Shown here: positions 8,968-17,654 of the stretch, in pieces | Numbering within the stretch: the stretch's first letter is position 1 | Layout of the letters: every line of letters begins with the position of its first letter | NCBI GenBank assembly: GCA_030145275.1 | Contig: JAQYVV010000002.1 | Location: forward strand, 1 to 64,000 | Direction of reading: 5' to 3' | DNA: 64,000 bases | Source of the DNA: Desulfurivibrionaceae bacterium | Lineage (GTDB): Bacteria > Desulfobacterota > Desulfobulbia > Desulfobulbales > VMSU01 | Translations under genes and position numbers: made by a program | The notes under the pieces: model-generated | Database searches by the model: none | What the model was told of the DNA's origin: nothing | Seen by the model: only the letters and a program-made list of their open reading frames with translations

Positions 8968-9093
8968 CTAGGATATCATAAGCCCTAATTCTTTATCAAG
9001 CTCTAAAGCAACCTTCAAAAAGGTTAGCACAAAAAATACTGGATGCGAAATTGAAATTCAGGCAGATGATCGGGGAGCGAGAAGCAGGCCAAC
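8968..9093 (-). repeat. Copy 1 of a 126-bp diverged direct repeat carrying a conserved reading-frame tail
   Basis: This segment is clearly similar to 11482-11606, in the same orientation. On the minus strand both copies have an open tail of about 28 codons (SISHP...ELGLMIS and stop at 8968-8970) whose differences are mostly conservative or at third positions, as if they were 3' ends of duplicated genes. Each copy lies upstream of a minus-strand kinase-type gene. No start codon or known domain was recognised. Confidence 0.6.
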
Positions 9094-9265
9094 ATGCAGA
9101 AAGGTAGTTGTGCTCAAACTATCTCTTACGACAGGCCTAAATTTGATGACACCTTCAATCAGTCACAGACAAAGGGGATATAGGCGACAAATATTGTTGG
9201 AGAAAACACACAAAAGCTAAGACTGGCAGGACGAAGCTATAACCAAATTCGAGACTAATTCAGTC

Positions 9266-9417
9266 GTATATATTCGACTTGTCTGAAAAGTTTACACAAC
9301 CAGCCAATCCGTAAATGTTTGGCATCGCTTTTCAGGGAGGTGAGCAGGCTGGCGTAGCGTAGTTGGCTACGTGAGACAGCCTGATCGCCTTCCTGGGAAG
9401 TGATGCCGAATATTTAC
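9266..9417. mobile_element. IS66-type MITE, copy 1 (152 bp, 8-bp TSD)
   Basis: The ends are GTATATATTCG (9266) and CGAATATTTAC (9417), inverted with one mismatch. The element is flanked by perfect direct repeats ATTCAGTC at 9258-9265 and 9418-9425. The inner part (from 9311) is a long imperfect palindrome (GGCATCGCTTTTCAGGGAGG... and its complement). The right target duplicate overlaps the TGA stop of the kinase gene ending at 9424. No protein is encoded. Confidence 0.85.
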
Positions 9418-9423
9418 ATTCAG

Positions 9424-11268
9424 TCAGCTGTTTAAAGCCTCCTTAGTCGCTTGACCAAGTTGGTCAATTGAGTAAGGTTTTTTGATAAATTTACCAACAC
9501 CAAGCCGGAAGGCCTCCTTGACATCATCACTCTCAGAAAAACCGCTGGCAATGATGGCCTTCTGGCCTGGAAAAAGTTTTATTATTTCTTCATATGTTTG
9601 GCAGCCGTTCATACCAGGCTCCATCAACATGTCGAGCACAAGGAGGTCAACCTTGTTATTCTTAATAAACTCTAAAGCCAACTCCCCAGAGCAGACGGAA
9701 TCAACTTTGTAGCCAAGAGTTAGTAACATTTGACTGCCAATATCCCGCAAGTGTGGTTCATCATCCACAAGCAAAATATGTTCGCCGTTGCCGGTGAGAT
9801 CTTCTCTTGCATCGTTGTCAGTTTGGCTTATTGTCTTCTTTTGGCTCACTGGAAAAAAGAGCAGAAAACAAGTTCCCTTGTCACTGCTTTCGGCCAATAC
9901 TACACCGTTATGGTCCTTCATGGTATTCCAGACTACGGCCAATCCAAGGCCTGTACCGCTTCTGCCTACGACCTTCTTGGTGTAAAATGGCTCAAAGATA
10001 CGTTCCAAATCTTTAGCTATAATACCAGAGCCATTGTCGAAGACCTTAAGCACAACATATTCTCCAGATTCTATACGATATCTGGCCGCTGTATCGTCGT
10101 CAATAATCTGATTTTCGCTGGAAACGATGACCAGACCAGCAGCATCAACAGCTTCACTTGCATTTGTTACCAGGTTCATGAGGCATTTTTTCACATGAAC
10201 CGAAGAACAGAGAACGTTGGAATGAACAGCAGTCAGTCGGTTCTGATATGTTATCTTGGGATACAGGGACTCAAGGGCCTTGTATTCAGGGGAGTTTAGA
10301 TACTCTTGCGCTAAAGAGTTCAGGCTGTGGGATTCTCTGGTGCTGGCAGCCCCCCTGGCAACAGTAAGTAAATCAGCGACTACGGTCGCAGCTCTTGAAC
10401 CTGAGTCTCGAATAGCCTCGATTGGTTGTCTCAGCTTACTGTCTGCAGGTAGATCATGGAGTATTAACTCTGAATAGCCGGTAACACCCGAAAGAATATT
10501 GTTAAGATCGTGGGCTACTCCTCCAGCCATCAGACCGATAGATTCCATTTTCTTGGCCTGATGGAGTTTTTCTTCAATTTGTTTCTTTTCTATGAAATCT
10601 AGTTCAATTTGTTTTTGTTGTATTTCTTGCTTTGCGGTAAATCTATTGTAAATTTTAATGGTCATCCACCAAATGAGTATGACAATACTTAGTAGAATCA
10701 TGCTTGAGTTCATAATAACCAAATTCAAGGTATTCTTTTTTGATAAGATTAAGGTCTGGGCGGCTTTCAATTCTGCCAAATGAAGGTCTTTATGAAAGAG
10801 AAGAACCTTGTTGAGGTCTCTGATGGCTTGATGGACAACGTTTAACTCATGATCTTTTAAAGTTTCCGAATTCATCTCCAACTTGGACTTAGAAAAAAAA
10901 TAAACTGACTCACGCAAGGTATTGATTTTTTCTATCAATTTCTCTGCCGCTTTTTCTTCTTCCATGCCGACATGCTTTTCATGGGCCAGGTGAATCTCTC
11001 CCTGCTTCTGCAATAATTGAACGGAGTTTTGCAATTGTTGGAAGAAATCGCTATCACTATTTTTTTCGATAATACAATGTAAGGAATAGTGGCCTATTTC
11101 CGCAGTAAGATTGGCCATTTCTGTCATTGCAATGGCACCGGGCGTAATATCTAATATAATTTCTTGAAGAGTATTGCCCCCCCCTTTAGAGTGGAGAAAA
11201 AGAAAGATATTACTTATGAAAATCACGACACAGATGGCCATGAAACCAAAATGGAGATTTTTTTTCAT
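9424..11268 (-). CDS. Membrane-bound hybrid sensor histidine kinase with receiver (no PAS)
   Basis: Of 614 residues, TM1 (about 8-27) and TM2 (about 181-203) enclose a helical periplasmic domain of some 150 residues rich in charged heptads, resembling a four-helix-bundle sensor. After a coiled-coil linker come HisKA (LMAGGVAHDLNNIL, His near 253), HATPase_c (DNGSGI, GRSGTGLGLAVV) and a receiver (LLVDDE; phospho-acceptor in LVLDMLMEPGMNG). No PAS domain is visible. The gene is monocistronic, its stop codon coincides with the insertion site of a MITE, and its signal is unknown. Confidence 0.88.
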   Translation of the reverse strand: MKKNLHFGFMAICVVIFISNIFLFLHSKGGGNTLQEIILDITPGAIAMTEMANLTAEIGHYSLHCIIEKNSDSDFFQQLQNSVQLLQKQGEIHLAHEKHVGMEEEKAAEKLIEKINTLRESVYFFSKSKLEMNSETLKDHELNVVHQAIRDLNKVLLFHKDLHLAELKAAQTLILSKKNTLNLVIMNSSMILLSIVILIWWMTIKIYNRFTAKQEIQQKQIELDFIEKKQIEEKLHQAKKMESIGLMAGGVAHDLNNILSGVTGYSELILHDLPADSKLRQPIEAIRDSGSRAATVVADLLTVARGAASTRESHSLNSLAQEYLNSPEYKALESLYPKITYQNRLTAVHSNVLCSSVHVKKCLMNLVTNASEAVDAAGLVIVSSENQIIDDDTAARYRIESGEYVVLKVFDNGSGIIAKDLERIFEPFYTKKVVGRSGTGLGLAVVWNTMKDHNGVVLAESSDKGTCFLLFFPVSQKKTISQTDNDAREDLTGNGEHILLVDDEPHLRDIGSQMLLTLGYKVDSVCSGELALEFIKNNKVDLLVLDMLMEPGMNGCQTYEEIIKLFPGQKAIIASGFSESDDVKEAFRLGVGKFIKKPYSIDQLGQATKEALNS

Positions 11269-11481
11269 TGGTAAACCGTTTAATAGAGTTCAACGACATT
11301 AAGAAGCATTAAAAATGCTACCAAGTCGACAGAGAACTATAAAGGGGAAAAATGCTATGCTCACAAAATACAATATTTGATCTTTTTCCTGATGGAGGCA
11401 GATTTGTCAGGGCGCAACTTTTTTTAGATGCCCCAAAAAAACCAAAAAACAAGTCTGTATTGAAGATGTCCGCCATGATAG

Positions 11482-11606
11482 CTAGGATATCATAAGTTCC
11501 AATTCCTCGTTAAGCTCAAAAGCTATCTTTAAAAAGAATAGCACAAAAATTGCTGGATGTGAAATTGAAATTCAGGCCGGTGTTCAGGGGTGAGAAGCAG
11601 GTCAAC
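11482..11606 (-). repeat. Copy 2 of the diverged direct repeat with a conserved reading-frame tail
   Basis: This is the counterpart of 8968-9093 in the same orientation. The minus-strand tail ends ELNEELELMIS with a TAG at 11482-11484. Both copies also share the flanking GAGAAGCAGG sequence on the plus strand. The rest of the 11269-11750 spacer holds no recognised gene. Confidence 0.6.
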
Positions 11607-11750
11607 CTACCCCTTGCCAATCTTAATTTTCCTGGCCATCTCTTATTATGACCTTTGTTTCTGGCAAATACTTAAACTGCCAATGACAAGTAATGCCCAT
11701 GTGGTCACTGGCAGTTTGTGCGAAGGGCTTTTTTTTGCTATAATGTCACT

Positions 11751-11894
11751 ATGAAAGACTTGATTATTTACAGCTTTATGCTCCTCCCCGCATTAGCCCA
11801 GGTAAACCACAGCCATCCTCAAAAATACTACCAAGATCAATGGGGCACAGAGAATAACGGTAAGGCCGGGAGCATTATGGCCGATCTAACATGA
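11751..11894 (+). pseudogene. Truncated small exported protein (SHPxKYYQDQW family)
   Basis: The frame reads 47 residues: a signal-like start (MKDLIIYSFMLLPALAQ), then HSHPQKYYQDQWGTENNGK. I recall this as the opening of a conserved exported protein of about 80 residues in Desulfobacterota and Geobacter relatives, where the sequence normally continues through a Cys-containing W-C and a DCLT motif. Here the W-C cysteine is glycine and the frame ends early (MADLT). Its TGA overlaps the ATG of the next gene (ATGA at 11891-11894), so it may now serve as a leader for that gene. Confidence 0.45.
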
Positions 11895-12361
11895 GTATAT
11901 ATACAGAAGATTTAACAAAACTAATTACCCTGAAGATAAAAGTTAACTCTGGTAAAAGGCCCGTCGTGACCTGCCCAGGTTGCAATAAGAAATTTACAGT
12001 ACCATTAAAAATGGTACGTGGTTTTCGTGGGGAGGATTCTGAGCTAACATGTAACTTTTGCCAAAACAATTTTTTGGTGCAATTTGAGGCAAATCCTCGC
12101 AGCACTCAAAAGTTACAGATAAGCATTACCGATATATCTAATAACAATACTTGTAAGAATATAACCGTTCAACAGTTGACCGCAAATCAAATTGATTTTT
12201 TTTGTAAGGGGCAACATACTTTCAGGAAGGGTCAGAAAGTTCGAGTCAATCATATCGACGGCCAGGATGATTTATCCAAAAGTAAGAATAACGCTATTGT
12301 CCTTTTAGTTCATGGCAAATATGTCAGTTGTCGTTTTGTTGAAGCATTGAAAAACATGTAA
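11891..12361 (+). CDS. Zinc-ribbon plus PilZ-like domain protein
   Basis: The 156 residues contain an N-terminal CPGCNKKF...CNFCQNNF zinc ribbon (about residues 28-63, two CxxC pairs). A C-terminal beta-rich domain follows (ITVQQLTANQIDFFC, FRKGQKVRVN, NAIVLLVHGKYVSCRF) whose layout resembles a PilZ domain. The RxxxR c-di-GMP signature is not obvious, so ligand binding is uncertain. The start overlaps the stop of the preceding mini-ORF, with no strong ribosome binding site of its own. The role is probably regulatory and cytoplasmic. Confidence 0.55.
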   Translation: MSIYTEDLTKLITLKIKVNSGKRPVVTCPGCNKKFTVPLKMVRGFRGEDSELTCNFCQNNFLVQFEANPRSTQKLQISITDISNNNTCKNITVQQLTANQIDFFCKGQHTFRKGQKVRVNHIDGQDDLSKSKNNAIVLLVHGKYVSCRFVEALKNM

Positions 12362-12474
12362 TATTAGCCTACAGCGAAATTTAGTCTCCCCTGCACCTTA
12401 ATTTGTCTTGGAGATGGCAGGACGGAAGATTCTCCGAGTTAATATGTTATCTGTCGCGATTGATTAATCCAGGC

Positions 12475-13164
12475 TTACAGAGAGGCTGTCTCGCATATTA
12501 GCGCAAATTCCTCTGGATCCATGCTCGCTGTCCCTACCATTAACCCAGCCACACCCTTAATTTTTAGATAATCGTTTGCGTTATCTTTGTTGATCGACCC
12601 GCCATAGAGGATAGGATTAGCAGGTGCGATCTTCTGGATCTCCTCTATCGTCTCCTTTATCTTTGCAGGTGATGGGGGTAGGTCAATGCCAATGGCCTCC
12701 ACAGGGCCGTAGCCGATAATTAGACCGTCAAGATCATCTTCATCTAAGGCTGCAATCTGAGACTTTGCGTAAGCTTGGTCTACACAGACTATTGGCCTTA
12801 TGTTATTGGCCTGTGCTTCTCTGACCTTATTCGCGACATCCTGGTTTGTTTCATGAAAATAACGTCGCCGCTCCGAGTGTCCGAGGATAGCAAACTCCAC
12901 CAGATTTCGTACCATTTCAGCGGGTGTCGCTCCAGTATAGGATCCAGGGGGGAATGGTGACACATCCTGGGCTGCCAAGTTTAGGTGGGCTGTTTTATAT
13001 TGCTGTAATTTTTGCCAAATACTGACAAGGTATAATGAAGGTGGGGCTATAATCACTTCTACCTGCGGGTGAGGTTTATATAATTGCCAGAATTTTTCAA
13101 ACCACACCTCCGCATCGGACAAGGTTTTATGGGCCTTCCAGTTTGCCAACACATATTTTGTCAT
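12475..13164 (-). CDS. Triosephosphate isomerase-like protein lacking the catalytic glutamate
   Basis: The 229-residue TIM-barrel protein keeps the substrate lysine (LANWKAHKT, Lys near 10), the electrophilic histidine (AILGHSERRRYF) and the phosphate-binding end (YGGSINKDN, LMVGTASMDPEEF). The loop that normally reads Y-E-P-V-W-A-I-G reads Y-G-P-V-E-A-I-G, and I checked this in the DNA at about 12700-12716. The catalytic base position is therefore glycine, with a glutamate three places later. At 229 residues it is shorter than the usual 250. It may be a TIM paralogue with altered or no isomerase activity, and the true tpiA may lie elsewhere. Confidence 0.8.
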   Translation of the reverse strand: MTKYVLANWKAHKTLSDAEVWFEKFWQLYKPHPQVEVIIAPPSLYLVSIWQKLQQYKTAHLNLAAQDVSPFPPGSYTGATPAEMVRNLVEFAILGHSERRRYFHETNQDVANKVREAQANNIRPIVCVDQAYAKSQIAALDEDDLDGLIIGYGPVEAIGIDLPPSPAKIKETIEEIQKIAPANPILYGGSINKDNANDYLKIKGVAGLMVGTASMDPEEFALICETASL

Positions 13165-13233
13165 AACAGAATCTCATGAAAATGATAATTGAGGCAGAAA
13201 ATCGCTCCTCTTGCGCTCTTTTTACATCGCTAA

Positions 13234-13575
13234 TTACGCCTTTTTAACGAACATTGATTTCAGCTTCATTGCACCAATGCCGTCAATTTTACAGTCGATA
13301 TCATGGTCACCATCGACTAAGCGGATATTTTTGACTTTAGTGCCAACCTTGACCACCAATGATGAGCCTTTAACCTTGAGGCTTTTGATCAATGTGACAG
13401 TATCACCGTCTTTAAGCTGATTGCCGTTAGCGTCCTTAATAACACTCTCATCATCGCTATTTTCGACTACAGCATCTTTTGACCACTCATGGCCGCATTC
13501 CGGGCAAATGTACATGATTCCGTCTTCGTAGGTGTATTCTGAACTACATTCTGGACAATTGGCTAAATCACTCAT
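13234..13575 (-). CDS. yjdM: PhnA/YjdM-family zinc-ribbon protein
   Basis: The 113 residues match the PhnA family over their full length: an N-terminal zinc ribbon with [13 protein letters not shown] and CPECGHEW, then a beta-barrel domain with [23 protein letters not shown] and [19 protein letters not shown]. Despite its historical name, the family is not proven to act in phosphonate breakdown. AGGA lies before the ATG. It is 38 bases downstream of the CBS-domain gene on the same strand and may be co-transcribed. Confidence 0.9.
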   Translation of the reverse strand: MSDLANCPECSSEYTYEDGIMYICPECGHEWSKDAVVENSDDESVIKDANGNQLKDGDTVTLIKSLKVKGSSLVVKVGTKVKNIRLVDGDHDIDCKIDGIGAMKLKSMFVKKA

Positions 13576-13613
13576 GTATATATCCTGTATTTGATTGTCA
13601 GTAGGTGTCTTTT

Positions 13614-14063
13614 TTATAGTTTACATAGGGCATCAGTCTTCTCCTTATCGACCAAGTAGCGGAGGACAGAGGTAAACTTTACAACACCTAGTAGCATTGA
13701 ATTATCATCAATAACAGGTAATTCTTCAATATCCCGTTCTAAAAGCAGAGAAAAAACATCTTCGAGTTCTTCATGGGGTTTTGCATAGCTGAACTCAGCG
13801 TTCATCAAATCTCGCACCGTACCTCCGGTGACTCGATGTATGATTTGCCGACGGGTATGCATGGCCTGATATTTAGGAAATAGTTGATGGGCAATTTTTT
13901 TCAAGGAGAGATGCCCGACAAGACGTTTGTTATCAGAGACAATATAAATATCTTTTGAAAATGGAGGCGCAAGCATTATTGAAAGAATATCAATTAAGGA
14001 GCTGTCAACTGAGATAGTGTCGGGCAAATCAGGATGCTCTGAGAGCCAATCATCTATGTTCAT
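13614..14063 (-). CDS. CBS-domain pair protein
   Basis: The 149 residues make a two-CBS (Bateman) module: the first CBS covers about 15-60 ([40 protein letters not shown]) and the second about 85-140 ([26 protein letters not shown]). Such modules bind adenosine nucleotides and gate transporters or enzymes. It lies 80 bases downstream of the CPA antiporter gene on the same strand, and regulation of that antiporter is a plausible role. GAGGAA lies before the ATG. Confidence 0.8.
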   Translation of the reverse strand: MNIDDWLSEHPDLPDTISVDSSLIDILSIMLAPPFSKDIYIVSDNKRLVGHLSLKKIAHQLFPKYQAMHTRRQIIHRVTGGTVRDLMNAEFSYAKPHEELEDVFSLLLERDIEELPVIDDNSMLLGVVKFTSVLRYLVDKEKTDALCKL

Positions 14064-14143
14064 AAGGCGTTATTCCTCTTCTTGTGAGTGAACTCTTAGC
14101 TCAATCGGATCCAAAACTGGCGTATACCCTAACCGCATCAGCG

Positions 14144-15373
14144 TTATTTGGGAGGTTGAGGCCTGGTTCTAGGGCGCTGCTCTTTTAAGGAAATTTCTCC
14201 AGCTTTGCTCAGTCCGAATTTAACAAACAGGGGTCCAACTAATTCATATATCAAGGTGGTTGCCAGGATAACATTCACAATAATAATACTCATTTCTCTA
14301 AATACTGGTTGCTGGCCCAAGGTGAGTGCTAAGCCAACGGCGACCCCAGCTTGTGGAATAAGCCCAAAGCCAATCCAGCAGGTAACATTTCTAGGGGCGC
14401 CTGTCAGGTAAGCACCCAGTGAAGCGCCGGCCAATTTCCCTATGACCCTGGCAAAAAAATACAGCAAGATAAGATCCCAATGTTCATGGAAAACATTGAT
14501 GCTGAAATGAGCCCCAGCTAAGGTGAAAAAAATAATAAAAACGAGCTCCTCAAAATACTCAATGGGTGCAAAAAGATGATCGCCGCCAGCTCCTAAAAAA
14601 TATCGGGACAAAAAGCCGAGACTCATACAGGCAAGGAGGGGTGAGAAAGACCAGGCTTCGGCCAAGCCCACTACAAACAGGATACTGCCCAAAATAACCG
14701 GAAACCGTAAACCTCCCTGCCTAATATGTTTACAGAAAAGTGCTAAAATTTTGCCGGATATTGCTCCCATGAGTACAGCCGTCCCGATCTCAAAGGATGC
14801 TTCTCCAAGACTATTTATGAGGGATTCTCCCGCCGTGAAGGAGAGCATCACAGAAAACAAAATAATTCCGATTGCATCATCTAAGGCCACAGTGGCCAAC
14901 AGGAGGGAGGAAACAGGGCCGTGAGCACGATATTGATGCAGGACAGCAATAGTTCCTGCAGGTGCCGTTGTCGCCGCTATTGAGGCAAAGGCAAGGGCTA
15001 AGGGAATAATATGAATTTCCTTAAATATCGGTCCCAGCAAGAAGATGGCAAGAAAAACACAGAGGACGGCGCCAAACGATTGCCATAAGGCAATACTAAA
15101 TATCATTTTACCGATACGACGAAATTGTGGAACAGTAAAAGATCCGCCAATTAAATAGGCAATTATCCCCAGCGAGATGGTCGTAAGTGTATCAGCCCAA
15201 GGCCCAATTGAAAATTTGAAGACATTTCCCAATAAATCAGGGGAGAAAATGATACCAGCAATGACATATGCCGCTACCCGAGGGAAGCCAATGCGTGAGG
15301 CAAAAAGGCCGAGTAAAAGGCCAAAGAGGATAAGTAACCCAAGAATTAAAGTAATAGGAGGAAAGGCCTCCAT
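14144..15373 (-). CDS. CPA-type monovalent cation:proton antiporter
   Basis: The 409-residue protein has about 12 hydrophobic segments and the Na_H_Exchanger fold. The gene starts MEAFPPITLILGLLILFG and includes AIAATTAPAGTIAVLHQY and a DDAIG motif in the transport core (VALDDAIGIILF). It ends with a short basic tail and has no C-terminal TrkA-N domain, unlike full KefB/KefC. It should exchange Na+ or K+ for protons across the inner membrane. The downstream CBS-domain gene may supply the regulatory module that is missing in cis. Confidence 0.88.
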   Translation of the reverse strand: MEAFPPITLILGLLILFGLLLGLFASRIGFPRVAAYVIAGIIFSPDLLGNVFKFSIGPWADTLTTISLGIIAYLIGGSFTVPQFRRIGKMIFSIALWQSFGAVLCVFLAIFLLGPIFKEIHIIPLALAFASIAATTAPAGTIAVLHQYRAHGPVSSLLLATVALDDAIGIILFSVMLSFTAGESLINSLGEASFEIGTAVLMGAISGKILALFCKHIRQGGLRFPVILGSILFVVGLAEAWSFSPLLACMSLGFLSRYFLGAGGDHLFAPIEYFEELVFIIFFTLAGAHFSINVFHEHWDLILLYFFARVIGKLAGASLGAYLTGAPRNVTCWIGFGLIPQAGVAVGLALTLGQQPVFREMSIIIVNVILATTLIYELVGPLFVKFGLSKAGEISLKEQRPRTRPQPPK

Positions 15374-15647
15374 ATGATCGCTCCAGTAGAATGCTCCTAA
15401 GAAAGGGGAGTTTGCTGTGCTACTGTTTTAATGGTAGACACGAGCCTCAAAAAAAGTCAAGCAGCGGGCCTTTGTTGCAGAAGCTTTTATCTCTGATTCA
15501 GCCACAGTAAGATCGGTCACGATTCAGAGAATATCCTTACATCTTAATATTGCTCATGAACTTTAGTCTTGATTTTAAGCATCAAAAAAATGCATCATTT
15601 ATAGAAAGGGATACGATTGGTCCATTTAACGACTCTTGGCCTGAGCT

Positions 15648-16919
15648 ATGAATCAAAAAAAATTAACCACTGAACAAAAAGAGTTTCGAAGAAAATGGGT
15701 TGTTCTTTTTTCGGCTCTTGAATCGGTGCTTGAAAGTGCCTTGAAATTTGGCGCTGCTTTATATACCGGGAGCGCCGGCCTGCTGGCTGACTCAATTCAC
15801 TCTGCCGCTGACGTGGCTGGTTCCTTAATGGTTTGGGTGGGCGTAAGGCTGGCCCCGCTCAAATTCAAACATTTTCCCTTTGGTTTCTATAAAATTGAAA
15901 ACCTATTGGCCTTAACCATAGGTTTCGCGATCTTGTACGGTGCTTATGAGGTGCTGAGGGTGGTTTTTTTAGGAGCCGTCAGCGTGCCAAAGAATATTCC
16001 GGTGGGCATTGGCATTGTCTTGATAGGCATGGTAATGGATTTTTTTTGGGGCCGCTTTGAAGTACAATCGGGGCGATTGATCAATTCTCCGGGTGTTGAG
16101 GCAAGCGGGCAACACACCCTTTCCGATGTCTTTTCCTCGGCGGTTGTCCTTATTGGTCTGGTCGGCTCGTATTTTGGCTTCAACCTGGATCGCTGGGCTG
16201 CCCTGTTTGTGGCCATAATAATTACCAAAGTCGGCTTAACAATTATCTGGGATAATCTCAAAGTTCTTCTTGATATTTCCCTTGCCCCCGAAAAAATAGC
16301 CTCCATTTCTCGTCTGCTTGCTAAGCAACCCGGCATAACCCAGGTGAAAGCTGTCACCGGCAGAAATTCGGGCAGTTTTATGTTTCTGCATCTGGATATT
16401 GGTGTGAAATTTTACGATATTCAACAAGCCAATAAAATTGTTGCCTATCTTAAGGAAACACTTAAGAGAGACGATCCGAGCATTGACATGATCTTTGTGC
16501 AACACGCCCATGAACTACCTTCCATCCTGACTATTTTCATTCCCACAGAGGAGGATGGCAGACGAGTGTCGCCTCATTTTGGTAAATCTAGCCAGTTGAC
16601 GAAAATTACTTACAACCAGGGAGATAGGACCTGCACAAATGTATGTACTAAGCCCAACCCCTTTCGGCATGAAGGGAAGCAACGCGGGATTAAACTGGCG
16701 GAATACATTTATGAGCAAAAGGCCGTTTCCGTTTGTTGCCGCGAAGATTTGACGGGTAAGGGACCAGGACTACGACTGCATCAGTTAGGCGTGGATGTTC
16801 GTCATGCTGACACAGAGGATCTCGAAGAACTGCTTAAAGACTATGTGCAAAAGTCTACCGCTCTTTTTGGAAAACAGACCCCGAGTGCGAAGAAAACAAA
16901 GTTTTGTGAAACCGAATAA
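15648..16919 (+). CDS. CDF metal cation transporter fused to a NifX/NifB-type FeMo-cofactor-binding domain
   Basis: Residues about 15-290 form a cation diffusion facilitator: six membrane segments, metal-site motifs HSAADVAG and HTLSDVFSS, and the cytoplasmic C-terminal domain with HAHELPS. Residues about 295-400 form a dinitrogenase iron-molybdenum cofactor domain (IFIPTEEDGRRVSPHFGKS, CTNVC, AVSVCCREDLTGKGPGLRLHQLGVDV). The fusion suggests export of Fe, Zn or another divalent ion coupled to metal or metal-cluster sensing. The two CxxC/CC groups in the second half could bind metal. The gene runs divergently from the antiporter at 15373. Confidence 0.88.
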   Translation: MNQKKLTTEQKEFRRKWVVLFSALESVLESALKFGAALYTGSAGLLADSIHSAADVAGSLMVWVGVRLAPLKFKHFPFGFYKIENLLALTIGFAILYGAYEVLRVVFLGAVSVPKNIPVGIGIVLIGMVMDFFWGRFEVQSGRLINSPGVEASGQHTLSDVFSSAVVLIGLVGSYFGFNLDRWAALFVAIIITKVGLTIIWDNLKVLLDISLAPEKIASISRLLAKQPGITQVKAVTGRNSGSFMFLHLDIGVKFYDIQQANKIVAYLKETLKRDDPSIDMIFVQHAHELPSILTIFIPTEEDGRRVSPHFGKSSQLTKITYNQGDRTCTNVCTKPNPFRHEGKQRGIKLAEYIYEQKAVSVCCREDLTGKGPGLRLHQLGVDVRHADTEDLEELLKDYVQKSTALFGKQTPSAKKTKFCETE

Positions 16920-16948
16920 GGAAAAATAAATATGGAAAGAAAATTATT

Positions 16949-16990
16949 AATTATTCAGCGTAGACTCCGAAATGAACAAATATGAAGCAC
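16949..16990 (+). repeat. Repeat-derived insert at the 5' end of the universal stress gene
   Basis: These 42 bases are built from pieces of the MITE at 54094-54262. TAATTATTCAGCGTAG matches its right end in reverse, GCGTAGACTCCGAAATG matches 54124-54140 in reverse, and AATGAACAAATATGAAGCAC matches 54185-54204 directly. The segment contains the ATG at 16972. Confidence 0.6.
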
Positions 16991-17586
16991 TTTTTTCATG
17001 GGCCAATGTCTCAACAACCACCCTGCACCAAGGCATGTCAGGATTATATGATGCCATAGTCCTTAGCAAAAGAGATATGTCTTTGTTGCAGAAAATTAGT
17101 ACGGGCAGTATTTCGTCAGACCTGTGGTTCAAAAATCACTCTGTGCCTCTTTGGGTTGTCAGTGGTGAGCCCAATGCCAGTAATTTTTTGGTGCCGGTGG
17201 ATTGTTCAATTCATACACTTAATGCGGTGGACCATCTTGCTTTTATTTTACAAGGTGACCCAGAAGCGGTCATTATTCTTTTTCATTCTTGTGCTCTGCT
17301 GGCAGAAGAACATATTACCCCCAAAGAAGAATTCTATAAAAAATGGGGGAAAGAGTGGTGTGAGCAGATTCTAAAAGAAAGTGCTATTTTATCTGCCAAT
17401 ATATACTGGAAACAAAAAGAGGAAGGTATCGAGCCTGCTCAAATGATTGTGCGCGAAACGAAAAAGCATTTATACAACACCATAGTTATGGGACGACGCC
17501 AGGATAAAGAAAAGAACATTTTTAAAGGTGTAACGGATCGAGTTTTAGCCAATGTTGAAAACGTGGTGGTTTGGGTTGCTCCTTAG
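16972..17586 (+). CDS. Universal stress protein family, 5' end apparently disrupted
   Basis: The 204-residue frame contains two UspA-like features. The first is a first-domain region with YDAIVLSKRDMSLLQKISTGSISSDLWFKNHSVPLWVVSG. The second is a second-domain end with MIVRETKKHLYNTIVMGRRQ, FKGVTDRVLANVENVVVWVAP, close to the Gx(9)G(S/T) nucleotide-site layout. The ATG at 16972 has no ribosome binding site and lies inside repeat-derived DNA. The better start is the ATG at 16932 (AAGGA 8-10 bases before), which opens MERKLLII, the usual Usp beginning, but in another frame. The normal N terminus has probably been replaced by the 42-bp repeat fragment, so the gene may be inactive. Confidence 0.6.
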   Translation: MNKYEALFSWANVSTTTLHQGMSGLYDAIVLSKRDMSLLQKISTGSISSDLWFKNHSVPLWVVSGEPNASNFLVPVDCSIHTLNAVDHLAFILQGDPEAVIILFHSCALLAEEHITPKEEFYKKWGKEWCEQILKESAILSANIYWKQKEEGIEPAQMIVRETKKHLYNTIVMGRRQDKEKNIFKGVTDRVLANVENVVVWVAP

Positions 17587-17654
17587 TACCTTATAAATCA
17601 TTTTATTAGCCAACAGTGCTGCTGGTGCACGGTGACACTGATCTTTAACACGCA

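Noticed and set aside
9730-10299. 189-codon open frame on the plus strand
   Set aside because: It is antisense to the second hybrid kinase HATPase region and has no recognisable domain.
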